Assembly: GCF_015477605.1 (NCBI RefSeq)
Contig: NZ_JADLQX010000009.1
Location: forward strand, 1-64,000
Source: Nocardia amamiensis
Lineage (GTDB): Bacteria > Actinomycetota > Actinomycetes > Mycobacteriales > Mycobacteriaceae
Length of the DNA stretch: 64,000 nucleotides
Direction: 5' to 3'
A model generated the notes under the pieces. That model saw only the letters and a program-made list of their open reading frames with translations. It was not told where the DNA came from and did no database searches. Every line of letters starts with the position of its first letter. Within the stretch, counting starts at the first letter, position 1. Shown piece after piece: positions 1 through 11,349 of this stretch. Both the position numbers and the translations under genes were made by a program.

Positions 1-125
1 TCACCCACGTGTTACTCACCCGTTCGCCGCTCGTGTACCCCGAAGGGCCTTACCGCTCGACTTGCATGTGTTAAGCACGCCGCCAGCGTTCGTCCTGAGC
101 CAGGATCAAACTCTCCGTTGAAGAC
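1..125 (-). rRNA. rrs: 16S ribosomal RNA, 5' end (partial)
   Basis: Read on the minus strand, positions 116 down to 1 carry the universal 16S start: GAGTTTGATCCTGGCTCAG (the 27F primer site), then GACGAACGCTGGCGGCGTGC and ACACATGCAAG. Only the first ~125 bases are in the window; the gene continues off the left edge. The mature 5' end is placed about nine bases before GGAGAG by analogy with mycobacterial 16S, so it is good to a few bases. The gene lies directly downstream of murA, as the single rrn operon does in M. tuberculosis. Confidence 0.97.
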
Positions 126-299
126 TCTCGAAACACCCCACAGGGTGAATCAGAAATATCTAACTAGAGTCCGAAAACCCAGCAAAACAATCGCCAGCCG
201 GAAAATTAGCTGACAAAAAATGCCCGACCCTCCACACGGGGAGCGGAAGGCCGGAACCAAAAATATTTGGCACTGACATTCATCGACACACTATTGAGT

Positions 300-311
300 T
301 CTCAAAGAACA
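300..311 (-). promoter_or_regulatory. rrn leader boxA antitermination site
   Basis: On the minus strand this reads TGTTCTTTGAGA, matching the boxA consensus TGYTCTTTRANA bound by NusB-S10 during rRNA antitermination. It lies about 175 bases upstream of the 16S 5' end, inside the transcribed leader. The following bases AACTCAATAGTGTGT are typical of actinobacterial rRNA leaders. Confidence 0.8.
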
Positions 312-527
312 CACGCACACACCGTCGCCCGGTTCGAGCCGATTGATCGGTGAAGCAACTTTTCCAGCTTAGCTCAGCCTCGAACCGCGTTGCAAACAAG
401 GTTCTCGTTCGAGCTAGTGTGATCGTCAGGCGCTCCTCGTCCTACCTCGTTTCCCAGTCCTCTAGCTCAGCGTTTCCGCTCAGCTTCTCGGCTCCGGGTC
501 GGTGTCCGTGTCGCTCTGACTTGGACA

Positions 528-556
528 AAGTTACGTGTCTGCGTGCACGATGTCAA
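528..556 (-). promoter_or_regulatory. rRNA operon promoter
   Basis: Minus-strand TTGACA (556-551) and TAACTT (533-528) are separated by 17 bases, a close match to a housekeeping sigma promoter. It is the best such match between murA and the 16S gene and is about 400 bases upstream of the mature 16S end, a normal distance for an actinobacterial rrn promoter. The rest of 126-625 is leader sequence with no convincing reading frame. Further promoters may exist there. Confidence 0.65.
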
Positions 557-625
557 ATCCCCTGGTCAGGAAGCGTTTTCAAGGAAACGTTCGGAAGGCG
601 TGGACAACCGGGATCGAATCGGCGA

Positions 626-1885
626 TCAATCCGCGGCGCCGACGCGCGCTACCGCACCCCCCAGCGCCTGCAGCTGCTCGACGAAATTCGGATAACCGCG
701 ATCGATGTGGAAGACGTCGTGCACTTCGGTGGTCCCGTCGGCGACCAAGCCGGCGAGGACCAATCCGGCACCCGCCCGAATATCGGACGACCACACCGGA
801 GCACTCGACAACCGGGGAATGCCGCGCACCACGGCGTGGTGTCCATCGGTGCGGGCGTCGGCGCCGAGCCGGATCATCTCCTCCACGAAACGGAAACGCG
901 CTTCGAAGATGTTCTCGGTGATCATCGAGGTCCCGTCGGCGATGGACGCGAGCCCGATGGCCATCGGCTGCAGGTCGGTCGGGAAGCCGGGGAACGGCAG
1001 GGTCGAGAAGTTCACCGCGCGAGGGCGCTCGGCCTGCACCACGCGGAAGCCCTCCTGCTCGAACGAGATCCGCGCACCCGCGGAACGCAGCTTGTCCAGC
1101 ACCAGTGACAGGTGCTTCGGGTTCACTCCGGTGACGCGGATGTCTCCCAGGGTCATCGCGGCGGCGATACCCCAGGTCGCGGCCACGATGCGGTCGCCGA
1201 TGACGCGGTGGGTGGTGGGCGAGAGCCGCTCGACGCCCTGGATGGTGAGCACCGAGGTGCCCGCCCCGCTGATCCGCGCGCCCATCCGGACCAGCATGTT
1301 GCACAGGTCGACGATGTCCGGCTCGCGCGCGGCGTTGTCGATCACTGTCTCGCCCTCGGCGAGCACCGCCGCCATGAGGATGTTCTCGGTCGCGCCGACA
1401 GAGGGGAAGTCGAGGCGGATCCTGGCGCCCTGCAGTTCGTCGGCCTTCGCCACCACGCAGCCGTGTTCGATCTCGCTGGTCGCGCCGAGCAGACGCAGGC
1501 CGGCCTGATGCATATCGAGCGGACGCGAGCCGATCGCGTCACCACCGGGCAGGGCGACGACCGCACGCTTGCACCGAGCCATCAGCGGACCGAGCACACA
1601 CACCGACGCGCGGAACTGGGTCACGGCGGGGAAGTCCGCGTGGTACTTCGGCTCGGCGGGCGTGGTGATGGTGACCGCCCCACCGTCGATGGTCACGTCG
1701 CAACCGAGGCCGCGCAGCACATCGGCCATCAACGGCACGTCGAGGATGTCCGGGCAGTTGGTGATCGTGGTGGTGCCCTCGGCCAGCAACGCAGCGGCCA
1801 TCAGCTTGAGGACGCTGTTCTTGGCGCCTCCCACCGTGACCTCACCGACGAGTCGATTCCCGCCGGTAACCAAAAACCGTTCCAT
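626..1885 (-). CDS. murA: UDP-N-acetylglucosamine 1-carboxyvinyltransferase MurA
   Basis: Cytoplasmic enzyme of the first committed step of peptidoglycan synthesis: transfers enolpyruvate from PEP to UDP-GlcNAc. The 419-residue protein has the normal full length and EPSP-synthase fold signatures: an N-terminal [17 protein letters not shown] stretch with the catalytic Lys of the AKN motif, and the active-site loop [13 protein letters not shown]. In that loop the residue that is Cys115 in E. coli MurA is Asp (about residue 116). Asp at this place is known to make the mycobacterial and chlamydial enzymes insensitive to fosfomycin, so the same is inferred here. Start ATG at 1885. The gene is followed on the same strand by the rRNA operon, as in M. 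tuberculosis. Confidence 0.97.
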   Translation of the reverse strand: MERFLVTGGNRLVGEVTVGGAKNSVLKLMAAALLAEGTTTITNCPDILDVPLMADVLRGLGCDVTIDGGAVTITTPAEPKYHADFPAVTQFRASVCVLGPLMARCKRAVVALPGGDAIGSRPLDMHQAGLRLLGATSEIEHGCVVAKADELQGARIRLDFPSVGATENILMAAVLAEGETVIDNAAREPDIVDLCNMLVRMGARISGAGTSVLTIQGVERLSPTTHRVIGDRIVAATWGIAAAMTLGDIRVTGVNPKHLSLVLDKLRSAGARISFEQEGFRVVQAERPRAVNFSTLPFPGFPTDLQPMAIGLASIADGTSMITENIFEARFRFVEEMIRLGADARTDGHHAVVRGIPRLSSAPVWSSDIRAGAGLVLAGLVADGTTEVHDVFHIDRGYPNFVEQLQALGGAVARVGAAD

Positions 1886-2101
1886 GCCGCCTCTCCGCGT
1901 ATTCGGCGCACTGTTGGTGCAAGGATAGTTGCGGCGACCGACTACGGTGCCACCTCTCCGCGACTCCCCCTCGCGTCTGGCCGTTTTTGCCGTACGAGCG
2001 GGTGCCGCGCGCTGGGTTTGCGCGGCCGACGGTGTGGTCGGCGTCGTGGTCCTGGCATACCCGGTGGTTACTCGCGTACTCGCATGTTCTCGCCGACGCG
2101 A

Positions 2102-2683
2102 TCAGGCGCTCGGCAGGTCCCCACCGGGCTTCCACAGGATATCGCCGCCGGGATTGGCCACCCGGCTCAGGATGAACAACAGGTCCGAGAGGCGGTTGAG
2201 GTATTTGGCGGGCAGGACGTTGGTGTCCTCCGGATACGCCTCGATCGCGGCCCACGCGGAGCGTTCCGCGCGGCGCGCAACGGTGCGGGCGGTGTGCAGC
2301 AGGGCTGCCAGCGGTGTGCCACCGGGCAGGATGAACGAATTCAGAGCGGGCAACTCCGCGTTGAATTCATCGCACCACGCTTCCAGCCGGTCGACGTAGG
2401 ACTGGGTGACACGCAGCGGCGGGTACTTCGGCTCCGCGACCACCGGGGTGGAGAGATCGGCGCCGGCGTCGAACAAGTCGTTCTGAATGCGCCGCAGCAC
2501 CGCGAGCATCGTCTCCTCGGGCTGCCCGAGTGCGATCGCCACGCCGATGGCGGCGTTCGTCTCGTCGCAGTCGGCGTAGGCGACCAGGCGCGGGTCGTTC
2601 TTGGCGACCCGGGAGAAGTCGCTCAATCCCGTGGTCCCGTCATCGCCGGTCCGGGTATAGATCCGCGTCAAGTGCACACTCAC
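2102..2683 (-). CDS. PduO-type cob(I)alamin adenosyltransferase
   Basis: 193-residue cytoplasmic enzyme that attaches the 5'-deoxyadenosyl group of ATP to cob(I)alamin, making adenosylcobalamin. The N-terminal motif TRTGDDGTTGL is the family's ATP-binding signature, and the later RARRAERSAW-like stretch (here TVARRAERSAWAA, about residues 132-144) belongs to the conserved helix at the active site. Length is normal for the PduO/MMAB family. It sits between a DUF2550 gene and murA, as its homologue does in M. tuberculosis. A user of its product in this window is the isobutyryl-CoA mutase at 48,398; that link is inference. The 216 bases between it and murA hold no supported gene. Confidence 0.93.
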   Translation of the reverse strand: MSVHLTRIYTRTGDDGTTGLSDFSRVAKNDPRLVAYADCDETNAAIGVAIALGQPEETMLAVLRRIQNDLFDAGADLSTPVVAEPKYPPLRVTQSYVDRLEAWCDEFNAELPALNSFILPGGTPLAALLHTARTVARRAERSAWAAIEAYPEDTNVLPAKYLNRLSDLLFILSRVANPGGDILWKPGGDLPSA

Positions 2684-2839
2684 AGCACAACCCTAATGGG
2701 CGCAGGCAGGCGAAGTCCGCCACCGGCCCGCGGTCAGGTCCAGCGGAGACTGGAGGCAGGCGCTCATGCGCCAGGTCCAGCGAAGGCGAGGCAGCCGCAC
2801 ATGTGCCGGCCGGGCGAAGGTTGAGCAGCCGCGTGTGTT

Positions 2840-3274
2840 CTACAGACCCGGCATCCGTCGAGTGCGGTCCGAAGGACGGGACTCGACCCAGGAAAGAAAG
2901 GCGGTCAAGGAGTCGCGATCCAGTGCCAACTCGAAGCCGCCCGCCCGATCCGACACCGCGATCACGGCGATGTCGTCGGTCATGATGTCGTATTCGTCAC
3001 CGCGCGGGCCGCGGCGATCACCGATCTCGATGCCTTGGCGCCGAATCATGGAATCCGGGCCCAGTTTGAGGCTGGTGAGCTTGAAGAATACGAGCCGGTC
3101 CTCGTCGTACCGGATCAATCCGTGCCGCCAACCCTGACCACCGCGGGCGGGTAGGACGCGCAGAATCGCGGCAGTTCCGCCGCGGCGCAACATGATCAGG
3201 CGATAGGTCGAGGCCAGTGCGAGGAACACGAGCATGAGCACCAGAATGATCAGCAGAACCATCCCGGTTTGCAA
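2840..3274 (-). CDS. DUF2550 single-pass membrane protein
   Basis: Small protein of unknown function found next to the ATP synthase operon across Mycobacteriales. One N-terminal transmembrane segment (MVLLIILVLMLVFLALAS) is followed by a cytoplasmic domain with the conserved GWRHGLIRY, RRGPRGDEYDIMTDD and ALDRDSLTAFLSWVESRPS blocks. The start is uncertain: a TTG at 3274 has AAGGGA nine bases upstream, the next ATG is at 3262, and an ATG at 3334 would add 20 unlikely residues. It follows atpC on the same strand, but a strong hairpin at 3393-3429 separates them, so it probably has its own promoter or depends on readthrough. Confidence 0.85.
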   Translation of the reverse strand: MQTGMVLLIILVLMLVFLALASTYRLIMLRRGGTAAILRVLPARGGQGWRHGLIRYDEDRLVFFKLTSLKLGPDSMIRRQGIEIGDRRGPRGDEYDIMTDDIAVIAVSDRAGGFELALDRDSLTAFLSWVESRPSDRTRRMPGL

Positions 3275-3392
3275 TGCCGTTCGTCCCTTCGCTCCGCCGC
3301 CGTGTCGTCGACACGGTATTCGATGTGCGGTCATTCAACCACGGCCCTGAGTTTACAAATGGCCCGGCCGTGTCCGACTCGCCTACAAAGAC

Positions 3393-3429
3393 GCTGTCGG
3401 CGGTGAAGAGTGTCTTCACCGCCGACAGC
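3393..3429 (-). terminator. ATP synthase operon terminator hairpin
   Basis: Perfect inverted repeat: 17-base arms GCTGTCGGCGGTGAAGA (3393-3409) and TCTTCACCGCCGACAGC (3413-3429) with a three-base loop, starting 28 bases after the atpC stop codon. There is no clear U-tract, as is common for actinobacterial terminators. Confidence 0.8.
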
Positions 3430-3456
3430 CGTCGTTGCGCAATGACAGGTTGTTGC

Positions 3457-3834
3457 TTACGCGTTCGAGGTCTGCTCGACCGCGCGCACCCGGGCCTGAG
3501 CAGCCTTCTGCTGCTCTTCACTGGCCTCCGTGTCGGCCAGCACCCGGCGAGCCGCCTCGACGTCCACCTCGTCGGCGAACTCCGCCGATTCGGCCAGTAC
3601 CCGAACCGAGTTCGCGGTCACCGAGAAGAAGCCGCCGTGCACCGCCGCGACGATGCGCTCGCCCTCGGTGGACACGATGTTCACGGTGCCGCCCTCGACC
3701 AGCTGGCCGAGCAGCGGCTCATGCCCGGGCATGATGCCGATCTGGCCCTCGGTGGTCTGCGCGCTGACGAACGACGCCTGACCGGACCAGAGCAGCCGTT
3801 CGACCGCGACGAGATCGACTGACATTTCCGCCAT
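3457..3834 (-). CDS. atpC: F1F0 ATP synthase epsilon subunit
   Basis: 125-residue epsilon subunit of the central stalk, which couples gamma rotation to the ring and can inhibit hydrolysis. The beta-sandwich signatures are clear: [17 protein letters not shown] near the start and [13 protein letters not shown] at about residues 33-45. The C-terminal helical hairpin is short, as in mycobacterial epsilon. It is the last atp gene, six bases after atpD, and ends just before the operon terminator. Confidence 0.97.
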   Translation of the reverse strand: MAEMSVDLVAVERLLWSGQASFVSAQTTEGQIGIMPGHEPLLGQLVEGGTVNIVSTEGERIVAAVHGGFFSVTANSVRVLAESAEFADEVDVEAARRVLADTEASEEQQKAAQARVRAVEQTSNA

Positions 3835-3840
3835 CCGTGA

Positions 3841-5337
<1,497 letters not shown>

Positions 5338-6309
5338 TTAGTCGCGGTCCGAGCTCGCCGCCAGCGCGTTCACGCCGCCGACGATTTCGCTGATTTCCTG
5401 CGTGATCTGGGCCTGACGTACCGAGTTCGCCTCGCGCTGAAGCACGCTCGCGAGTTCGTTGGCGTTGTCGGTGGCGGCCTTCATTGCGGTGCGCCGAGCC
5501 GCGGACTCGGATGCCGCTGCCTCGAGCAACGACGCGTAGACACGCGTGTTGATGTACTTCGGCAGCAGCGCCGCCAGCAGCACATCGGCGTCGGGCTCGA
5601 ACTCGTACTGCGCGTGGACCTCCGCGGTCGGGGAATCCGACACGATGTCTTCGCCGATGTCGAAGTTCTCGTCGATGTAGCTCACCTGGATCGGCGCCAG
5701 CCGGCGCACCTCCGGGGTCTGGCTGAGCATCGACACGAAGCGGGTGTACACGATGTGCAGTTCGTCCACTCCGGCGATGTCGCCCGTCCCGTGCGGGTGG
5801 GGAACCTCGCCGTCGGCCCCGGCCATGAACGCATCCACCAGGTGGTGGCAGGCGGCCGACGCATCGGTGTACTTCGGCTGCTGCGAGAACCCGGTCCAGG
5901 CGGACACGAACGGGCGGTTGCGGAAGGTGTAGTACGTCAGGCCCTTGTTGCCCATGACGTAGAGCACCGGTTCCTTGCCCTCGTCGCGCAGGGTGGTCAT
6001 CAGCTCCTCGGCGCGCTTGAGCACGTTCGAGTTGTAACCACCGCACATACCGCTGTCACTGGTGATCACCAGCACCGCCGCACGACGCGGGTTGGGGCGC
6101 TCGGTGAGCAGCGGGTGCGACAGGTTCTTCGACGCACTCGCCAGCTCACTGAGGACCTTGGTGATCTCCTCGGCGTACGGCTTCGCGGCCGCGACCCTGG
6201 CCTGGGCCTTGGAGATGCGCGAGGTCGCGATCAGCTCTTGAGCCTTGGTGATCTTCTTGATCGAATTCACACCACGAATGCGGGAGCGCAATTCACGCAA
6301 GCTTGCCAT
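5338..6309 (-). CDS. atpG: F1F0 ATP synthase gamma subunit
   Basis: 323-residue rotor shaft of F1. The N-terminal coiled-coil helix ([20 protein letters not shown]) and C-terminal helix ([20 protein letters not shown]) are conserved, as is the [14 protein letters not shown] block. It is longer than E. coli gamma (~287) because of an insert at about residues 165-178 rich in Gly and Asp ([15 protein letters not shown]); mycobacterial gamma subunits also carry a loop in this general area that suppresses hydrolysis, but equivalence is inferred. Confidence 0.98.
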   Translation of the reverse strand: MASLRELRSRIRGVNSIKKITKAQELIATSRISKAQARVAAAKPYAEEITKVLSELASASKNLSHPLLTERPNPRRAAVLVITSDSGMCGGYNSNVLKRAEELMTTLRDEGKEPVLYVMGNKGLTYYTFRNRPFVSAWTGFSQQPKYTDASAACHHLVDAFMAGADGEVPHPHGTGDIAGVDELHIVYTRFVSMLSQTPEVRRLAPIQVSYIDENFDIGEDIVSDSPTAEVHAQYEFEPDADVLLAALLPKYINTRVYASLLEAAASESAARRTAMKAATDNANELASVLQREANSVRQAQITQEISEIVGGVNALAASSDRD

Positions 6310-6364
6310 CAGCGGTTCACACTCCCTTCATTCGCACGAATCGAATAGCGCATGGCAGGCTCGA

Positions 6365-8002
6365 TTACTTCTCGACGTGCTTGCGCGTCACCGACAGCGA
6401 CTCGACCTCTTCGTGGTCGAGCTCGCCCGCCTCGGCCTCGTTCACCACACGGCTGCCGTCGGAGGCGAGGAAGCCCTGCTTGAACTTGTCGGTCGCGGTC
6501 TTGATCGCCTCGGCCGCGTCGCCGTCGAGCACCTTGCCGCCCGCGATGGCCTTGAAGGCGTCCGCGGCGGTGCGGTGCAGGTCCTCCAGCAGCTCCGCGC
6601 TGAAGCGGCGGATGTCGGCGACCGGGACCGAGTCGTAGTAGCCGCCGTCGACCAGGTAGATCGAGACGATCTGGTCCTCGACCGGCACCGGCGAGTACTG
6701 GTCCTGCTTGAGCAGCTCGACCCAGCGGGCGCCGCGCTCGAGCTGCGCCAGCGACGCGGCGTCGAGATCGGAGGCGAAGGCGGAGAACGCCTCGAGCTCG
6801 CGGTACTGCGCCATTTCCAGACGCAGCGAACCGGCGACCTTCTTCATGCCCTTGGTCTGGGCGGCGCCACCCACGCGGGACACCGAGGTACCGACGTTGA
6901 TCGCCGGGCGGACACCCTTGTTGAACAGGTCGGACTCGAGGAAGACCTGGCCGTCGGTGATGGAGATTACGTTGGTCGGGATGAACGCCGAGATGTCGTT
7001 GGCCTTGGTCTCGATGATCGGCAGACCGGTCATCGAGCCAGCACCCATCTCGTCGGACAGCTTGGCGCAACGCTCCAGCAGACGGGAGTGCAGGTAGAAG
7101 ACGTCACCGGGGTACGCCTCGCGGCCCGGCGGGCGACGCAGCAGCAGCGAGATCGCGCGGTAGGCCTCGGCCTGCTTGGTCAGGTCGTCGAACACGATCA
7201 GCACGTGCTTGCCCTGGTACATCCAGTGCTGGCCGATGGCCGAACCGGTGTAGGGGGCCAGCCACTTGAAGCCGGCGGAGTCGGAGGCCGGGGCGGCGAC
7301 GATGGTGGTGTACTCCAGCGCGCCGTGCTGCTCCAGCGCGGCCTTCACGCCCGCGATGGTGGAACCCTTCTGGCCGATGGCGACGTAGATGCAGCGCACC
7401 TGCTTCTTGGGGTCGCCGGTCTCCCAGTTGGCCTTCTGGTTGAGGATCGCATCGATGCAGACCGCGGTCTTGCCGGTCTTGCGGTCGCCGATGATCAGCT
7501 GACGCTGGCCACGGCCGATCGCGGTCAGCGCGTCGATGGCGGTGATGCCGGTGGCCAGCGGCTCTTCGACCGGCTGGCGCTCCAGCACGGTCGCCGCCTG
7601 CAGCTCCAGCACGCGCTGCTCCTCGGCCTCGATCTCGCCGAGACCGTCGATCGGCTGACCGAGCGGGTTCACCACGCGGCCGAGGAACTTGTCGCCGACC
7701 GGAACCGAGAGCACGTCACCGGTCCGGCGGACCTCGTGGCCTTCCTCGATCTCGGCGAACTCGCCGAGGATGACCGCACCGATCTCGCGGTCCTCGAGGT
7801 TCAGCGCCACGCCGAGCACGCCGCCCGGGAACTCGAGCAGCTCGTTGGCCATCGCCGAAGGCAGGCCGCTGACGTGCGCGATGCCGTCACTGGCGTCGGT
7901 GACCACACCGACTTCTTCGATGGAGGTCTTGGGGGTGTAGCTCTGGGTGTAGCTCTCGATCGCGCTACGGATCTCGTCGGAGGAGATCGTCAGCTCCGCC
8001 AT
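6365..8002 (-). CDS. atpA: F1F0 ATP synthase alpha subunit
   Basis: 545-residue non-catalytic nucleotide-binding subunit of F1. The P-loop GDRKTGKT lies around residues 172-179, and the signature [14 protein letters not shown] near residue 370. The C-terminal extension beyond the usual ~510 residues (ending [10 protein letters not shown]) resembles the mycobacterial alpha tail, which limits ATP hydrolysis; that role here is inferred. Start ATG at 8002; the next gene, atpG, begins 55 bases downstream. Confidence 0.99.
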   Translation of the reverse strand: MAELTISSDEIRSAIESYTQSYTPKTSIEEVGVVTDASDGIAHVSGLPSAMANELLEFPGGVLGVALNLEDREIGAVILGEFAEIEEGHEVRRTGDVLSVPVGDKFLGRVVNPLGQPIDGLGEIEAEEQRVLELQAATVLERQPVEEPLATGITAIDALTAIGRGQRQLIIGDRKTGKTAVCIDAILNQKANWETGDPKKQVRCIYVAIGQKGSTIAGVKAALEQHGALEYTTIVAAPASDSAGFKWLAPYTGSAIGQHWMYQGKHVLIVFDDLTKQAEAYRAISLLLRRPPGREAYPGDVFYLHSRLLERCAKLSDEMGAGSMTGLPIIETKANDISAFIPTNVISITDGQVFLESDLFNKGVRPAINVGTSVSRVGGAAQTKGMKKVAGSLRLEMAQYRELEAFSAFASDLDAASLAQLERGARWVELLKQDQYSPVPVEDQIVSIYLVDGGYYDSVPVADIRRFSAELLEDLHRTAADAFKAIAGGKVLDGDAAEAIKTATDKFKQGFLASDGSRVVNEAEAGELDHEEVESLSVTRKHVEK

Positions 8003-8056
8003 GTTCTTCCTGCTCTCGCTGTCTGGGTCTGGAATGTCGGGGGTGGTGGGAGCGCG

Positions 8057-8866
8057 CTAGGTCAGGGCCCGGCGCAGCTTTTCCAGTCGGCCGAGGGCGC
8101 TGCCGTCGATCACGTCGTCACCGACGCGCACGACGAGCCCGCTCAGCAAACTCGGGTCGACCTGGACGTGCACCGTGATCGCCGTGCCGTAGATACGGCC
8201 CAGCGAGGTGGCCAGCCGGTCCCGCTGCTGGTCGGTGAGCGCGATCGCGGCGCGCACGTGCGCGACGATCTGCTCGCGGCGACCCGCCGCCAAGTCGGAC
8301 AGCTCGTCGAAGGCCGCGCCGAGGCTCGTCCGCTGCCTGGCCACCACCTGCTCCGCCAGGGTCAGCGTGATCGGCTCGGTCTTGTCCGCCAGCAGACGGG
8401 CGACCAGCTCGCGCTTGGCCGAAGCCGGCTTCGCGCGATCCGACAGAGCCTGCTCCAGGTCGGGGTTGTCGCTGATGATCCGGCCGAGCCGGAACAGCTC
8501 GTCCTCGACCGCGTCGATCCGGCCGCGCTGCGCCGCCGACTCCAGCAACGCCTCCTGGCCGAGCAGCACCAGGGTGTCGACCAGGTCCGCCGTGCGCGAC
8601 CAGTCCTGGGCCACCGCGGTGGTCAGCACCGCCAGGGTGGCAGCGCTGACCTTGCCGCCGAAGACCCGCTCGCAGAGTTCCGCGCGCGCGGAACCCGGCA
8701 CCGACACGTCCGCGAGCGCCACACGCAGCGAACGCTGGTCGTCCAGCACGGCGACAACGGCGAACAGTTCCGAGCCCGTCGTGGCCGCAGCCGTGTCGCT
8801 TCCGGTCAGAGCGGCCCGAAGCGCCTCCCGGGACCGGGCGCTTGCCTCGCGGCTCGCTGCGTACAT
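8057..8866 (-). CDS. atpH: F1F0 ATP synthase delta subunit
   Basis: Peripheral-stalk subunit linking the F1 head to the b subunit, about 269 residues. The C-terminal two thirds carry the OSCP/delta domain, with the conserved end [25 protein letters not shown]. In Mycobacterium the delta domain is fused to a second b subunit in one ~446-residue protein; here atpF and atpH are separate, as in Streptomyces. ATG at 8866 is preferred; a GTG at 8875 would add three residues. It starts 19 bases after atpF stops. Confidence 0.96.
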   Translation of the reverse strand: MYAASREASARSREALRAALTGSDTAAATTGSELFAVVAVLDDQRSLRVALADVSVPGSARAELCERVFGGKVSAATLAVLTTAVAQDWSRTADLVDTLVLLGQEALLESAAQRGRIDAVEDELFRLGRIISDNPDLEQALSDRAKPASAKRELVARLLADKTEPITLTLAEQVVARQRTSLGAAFDELSDLAAGRREQIVAHVRAAIALTDQQRDRLATSLGRIYGTAITVHVQVDPSLLSGLVVRVGDDVIDGSALGRLEKLRRALT

Positions 8867-8885
8867 GCTTCTCACTTTCGCGTCG

Positions 8886-9446
8886 TTACCTTCCGACCCC
8901 GATGCCTGCGTCCGACTCGTCGAGCTCGTCGAGGAACCGCTCGATCGACGCCGCCTGCTTGGCCTCGTCCGACACCGACTGTCCGATGATCTTCTCGGCC
9001 AGGTCCACGGCCGTGCGGCCGACTTCGGAGCGGAGTTCGGTCAGGATCTGCTGGCGCTGGGCTTCCAGCTGGGTCTGGCCTGCCGCGATGATGCGGTCGG
9101 CTTCGGCCTGGGCATCCGAGCGCATCTGCGCGAGGATCTCCTGGCCCTGAGTGCGCGCGTCCTCCCGGATGCGGGCGGCCTCCAGCCGGGCGTCGGCCAG
9201 CTGCTGCTGGTACTGCTGCAGGGTGAGCTGAGCTTCTTCCTGCGCGGCCTCGGCACGAGCGATGCCGCCTTCGATCTTGTCGGAGCGCTCGTCGAGCGTC
9301 TTCATCAGGCGCGGAACCACGTACTTGTAGAACAGGGCCGCGATGATGACGACGCAGACGATCGACCAGACGATGTCGTACGTTTCGGGGACGAGAGGAT
9401 TCACTTCCTCTCCCTCCGCCGCCGCGAGCAAAACTGACTCGTACAT
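8886..9446 (-). CDS. atpF: F1F0 ATP synthase b subunit
   Basis: 186-residue peripheral-stalk subunit. One N-terminal membrane segment (about residues 27-44, [18 protein letters not shown]) is followed by a long charged, Ala/Gln/Glu-rich helix predicted to form the right-handed coiled coil of the b dimer. Only one b gene is present. It starts five bases after the atpE stop codon. Confidence 0.97.
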   Translation of the reverse strand: MYESVLLAAAEGEEVNPLVPETYDIVWSIVCVVIIAALFYKYVVPRLMKTLDERSDKIEGGIARAEAAQEEAQLTLQQYQQQLADARLEAARIREDARTQGQEILAQMRSDAQAEADRIIAAGQTQLEAQRQQILTELRSEVGRTAVDLAEKIIGQSVSDEAKQAASIERFLDELDESDAGIGVGR

Positions 9447-9451
9447 CGGAA

Positions 9452-9778
<327 letters not shown>

Positions 9779-10627
9779 TCAGTGATCGGCCGCGTGCTGC
9801 GCGAGCCCGATGTAAACGGCGGTCAGCAGCGCAAACACATAGGCCTGCAGGAAGATGACCAGCATCTCGAACAGCGTGAATCCGAGTCCCGCGAGCAGCG
9901 AGAACGGCGAGAACACCTTCATCCATGAGGTGGCGTCGAACAGGAAGAACCAGGTGGCGCTGAAGAACAGCACCAGCATGATGTGACCGGCCAGCATGTT
10001 GGCCATGAGTCGGACGGTCAGCGTGAACGGACGCAGGATGAAGGTGGAGACGAACTCGATCGGAATCAGCAGCACGTGCAGTGCGGGGGGAACATTCGGA
10101 ACGACGATGCTGCTGCGCATGTAGTTGAAGAATCCGTACTTCTTGATACCGACGTAGTTGAACGCCAGGTACGCGATGACGGCCAACGTCAGCGGCATGC
10201 CGATGCGAGCATTCGACGAGATGTTCAACCCCGGAATGATGCCGGAGAAGTTCAGAAAGAGGACCGTGAAGAAGATCGTGGCGATCAGCGGGAAGAATCT
10301 GCGTCCCGATTCCTTGCCGAGCACCTCTTCGCAGATCTGCTCTTTGACGAAGACCAGGCCGATTTCGGCGACATTCTGCAGACCGCGCGGAACGATCTTC
10401 GGCGAACGGAACGCCAGCAGCATCACGGCGACCAGAACGGCCGACATCAGGATGCGGATCAGCATCAATCGATCGAGTTCGAACGGCGTTCCCTCGAACA
10501 GCACAGCTGGAGGGAAGAAGTCGGTAAGCGACGGCGCATGGAACTCGGCCGCCAGAGTGGTGACGCTCAGCGTTCTCTCCCGTGTTCGGGCCGCGGGTAC
10601 GGTCATTCCCGCGGTTCGATCGGACAT
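9779..10627 (-). CDS. atpB: F1F0 ATP synthase a subunit
   Basis: 282-residue membrane stator that forms the proton half-channels against the c ring. The essential arginine is in helix 4 (LRPFTLTVRLMANMLAGH, about residues 197-214; the second Arg is the conserved one). The start is ATG at 10627; GTG codons further in would remove the poorly conserved first 20 residues, so the N-terminus is uncertain. It is the first gene of the atpBEFHAGDC operon, separated by 258 bases from the upstream atpI-like gene. Confidence 0.96.
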   Translation of the reverse strand: MSDRTAGMTVPAARTRERTLSVTTLAAEFHAPSLTDFFPPAVLFEGTPFELDRLMLIRILMSAVLVAVMLLAFRSPKIVPRGLQNVAEIGLVFVKEQICEEVLGKESGRRFFPLIATIFFTVLFLNFSGIIPGLNISSNARIGMPLTLAVIAYLAFNYVGIKKYGFFNYMRSSIVVPNVPPALHVLLIPIEFVSTFILRPFTLTVRLMANMLAGHIMLVLFFSATWFFLFDATSWMKVFSPFSLLAGLGFTLFEMLVIFLQAYVFALLTAVYIGLAQHAADH

Positions 10628-10765
10628 TGACGATCAATTTGGGTCGACTCAGGTCGGCTCGAAGTTCGTCAGCAGCTGTGCGGCGGTTTGGACTCCACCC
10701 GGCGTCTGTACGTGTGTCGGCGACATCGTCGACATGCAGAACCGGAACCCCTCTCGGAGCCCGGT

Positions 10766-10788
10766 ACGGCAGTAAGCATAGCTGCCGT
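10766..10788 (-). promoter_or_regulatory. Inverted repeat at a possible atp operon promoter
   Basis: Seven-base arms ACGGCAG (10766-10772) and CTGCCGT (10782-10788) flank a minus-strand TATGCT that fits a -10 box, about 140 bases upstream of atpB. No good -35 hexamer is present at the right spacing. It may be an operator or a leader hairpin; the assignment as a promoter is tentative. Confidence 0.35.
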
Positions 10789-10885
10789 CATGCGGGATCC
10801 AGCGGGTGACCCCTCACTTGGTCGCTTGCTTACCAACACTTTACCAAGTGATCTACGACAGCGCGTAGGGGGTGTGCGTTTTTTG

Positions 10886-11338
10886 TTACTCGCGGGTATC
10901 AGACGCTTCCGTGTCGGTGGTCGTCACGTATGGAACCTTCTGGCGCAGAACGCCATACGTCTCCGCGCCGAGCACGATGACCAAGGCTCCGATGACGGTG
11001 AGGAACAGGACGACCCGGTCGTAGAAATCGAACTGATTGAGGATCGCGATGACGACCAGCGCCACCAGCATCTTGCCCACCCAGCTCACCAGCATGACCA
11101 GACCGGCCGTGGTCGGCGGCAGTTTCGCGCCGAACAGCACGACCGCCGCGGTGGTCAGAATGAAGCCCCCGCCGATCGCGGCGCCGAGCAGCGCGCCCCA
11201 TACCCCCGGCATTCCCGAGACGGCGGCGCCCAGTCCGACCGCCAGGACCACCAGTACGCCCAAGCCGATCAGTCCGTAGCGCAGAGCGGACCGCAGCGGC
11301 GCGTCGGGGCCGGGAACCGGTTCGGGTGTGAAAGTCAC
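10886..11338 (-). CDS. AtpI-like membrane protein upstream of the ATP synthase operon
   Basis: 150-residue integral membrane protein with four predicted transmembrane helices (about residues 20-44, 47-68, 77-97 and 104-128). Position and topology fit the ATP synthase subunit I family, whose members help assemble the c ring or carry Mg2+; sequence similarity to E. coli AtpI is not obvious by eye. The homologous position in M. tuberculosis holds a protein of the same kind. It starts 11 bases after the wecA-like gene and probably shares its transcript. Confidence 0.75.
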   Translation of the reverse strand: MTFTPEPVPGPDAPLRSALRYGLIGLGVLVVLAVGLGAAVSGMPGVWGALLGAAIGGGFILTTAAVVLFGAKLPPTTAGLVMLVSWVGKMLVALVVIAILNQFDFYDRVVLFLTVIGALVIVLGAETYGVLRQKVPYVTTTDTEASDTRE

Positions 11339-11349
11339 AGCCGCCGACT

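Noticed and set aside
1112..2824. Long plus-strand open frames opposite murA and the adenosyltransferase gene
   Set aside because: They are the complement of well-identified genes; long antisense frames are expected at this GC content.
6245..8989. 914-codon plus-strand open frame across atpA and atpH
   Set aside because: It is entirely antisense to the ATP synthase genes and has no family features.
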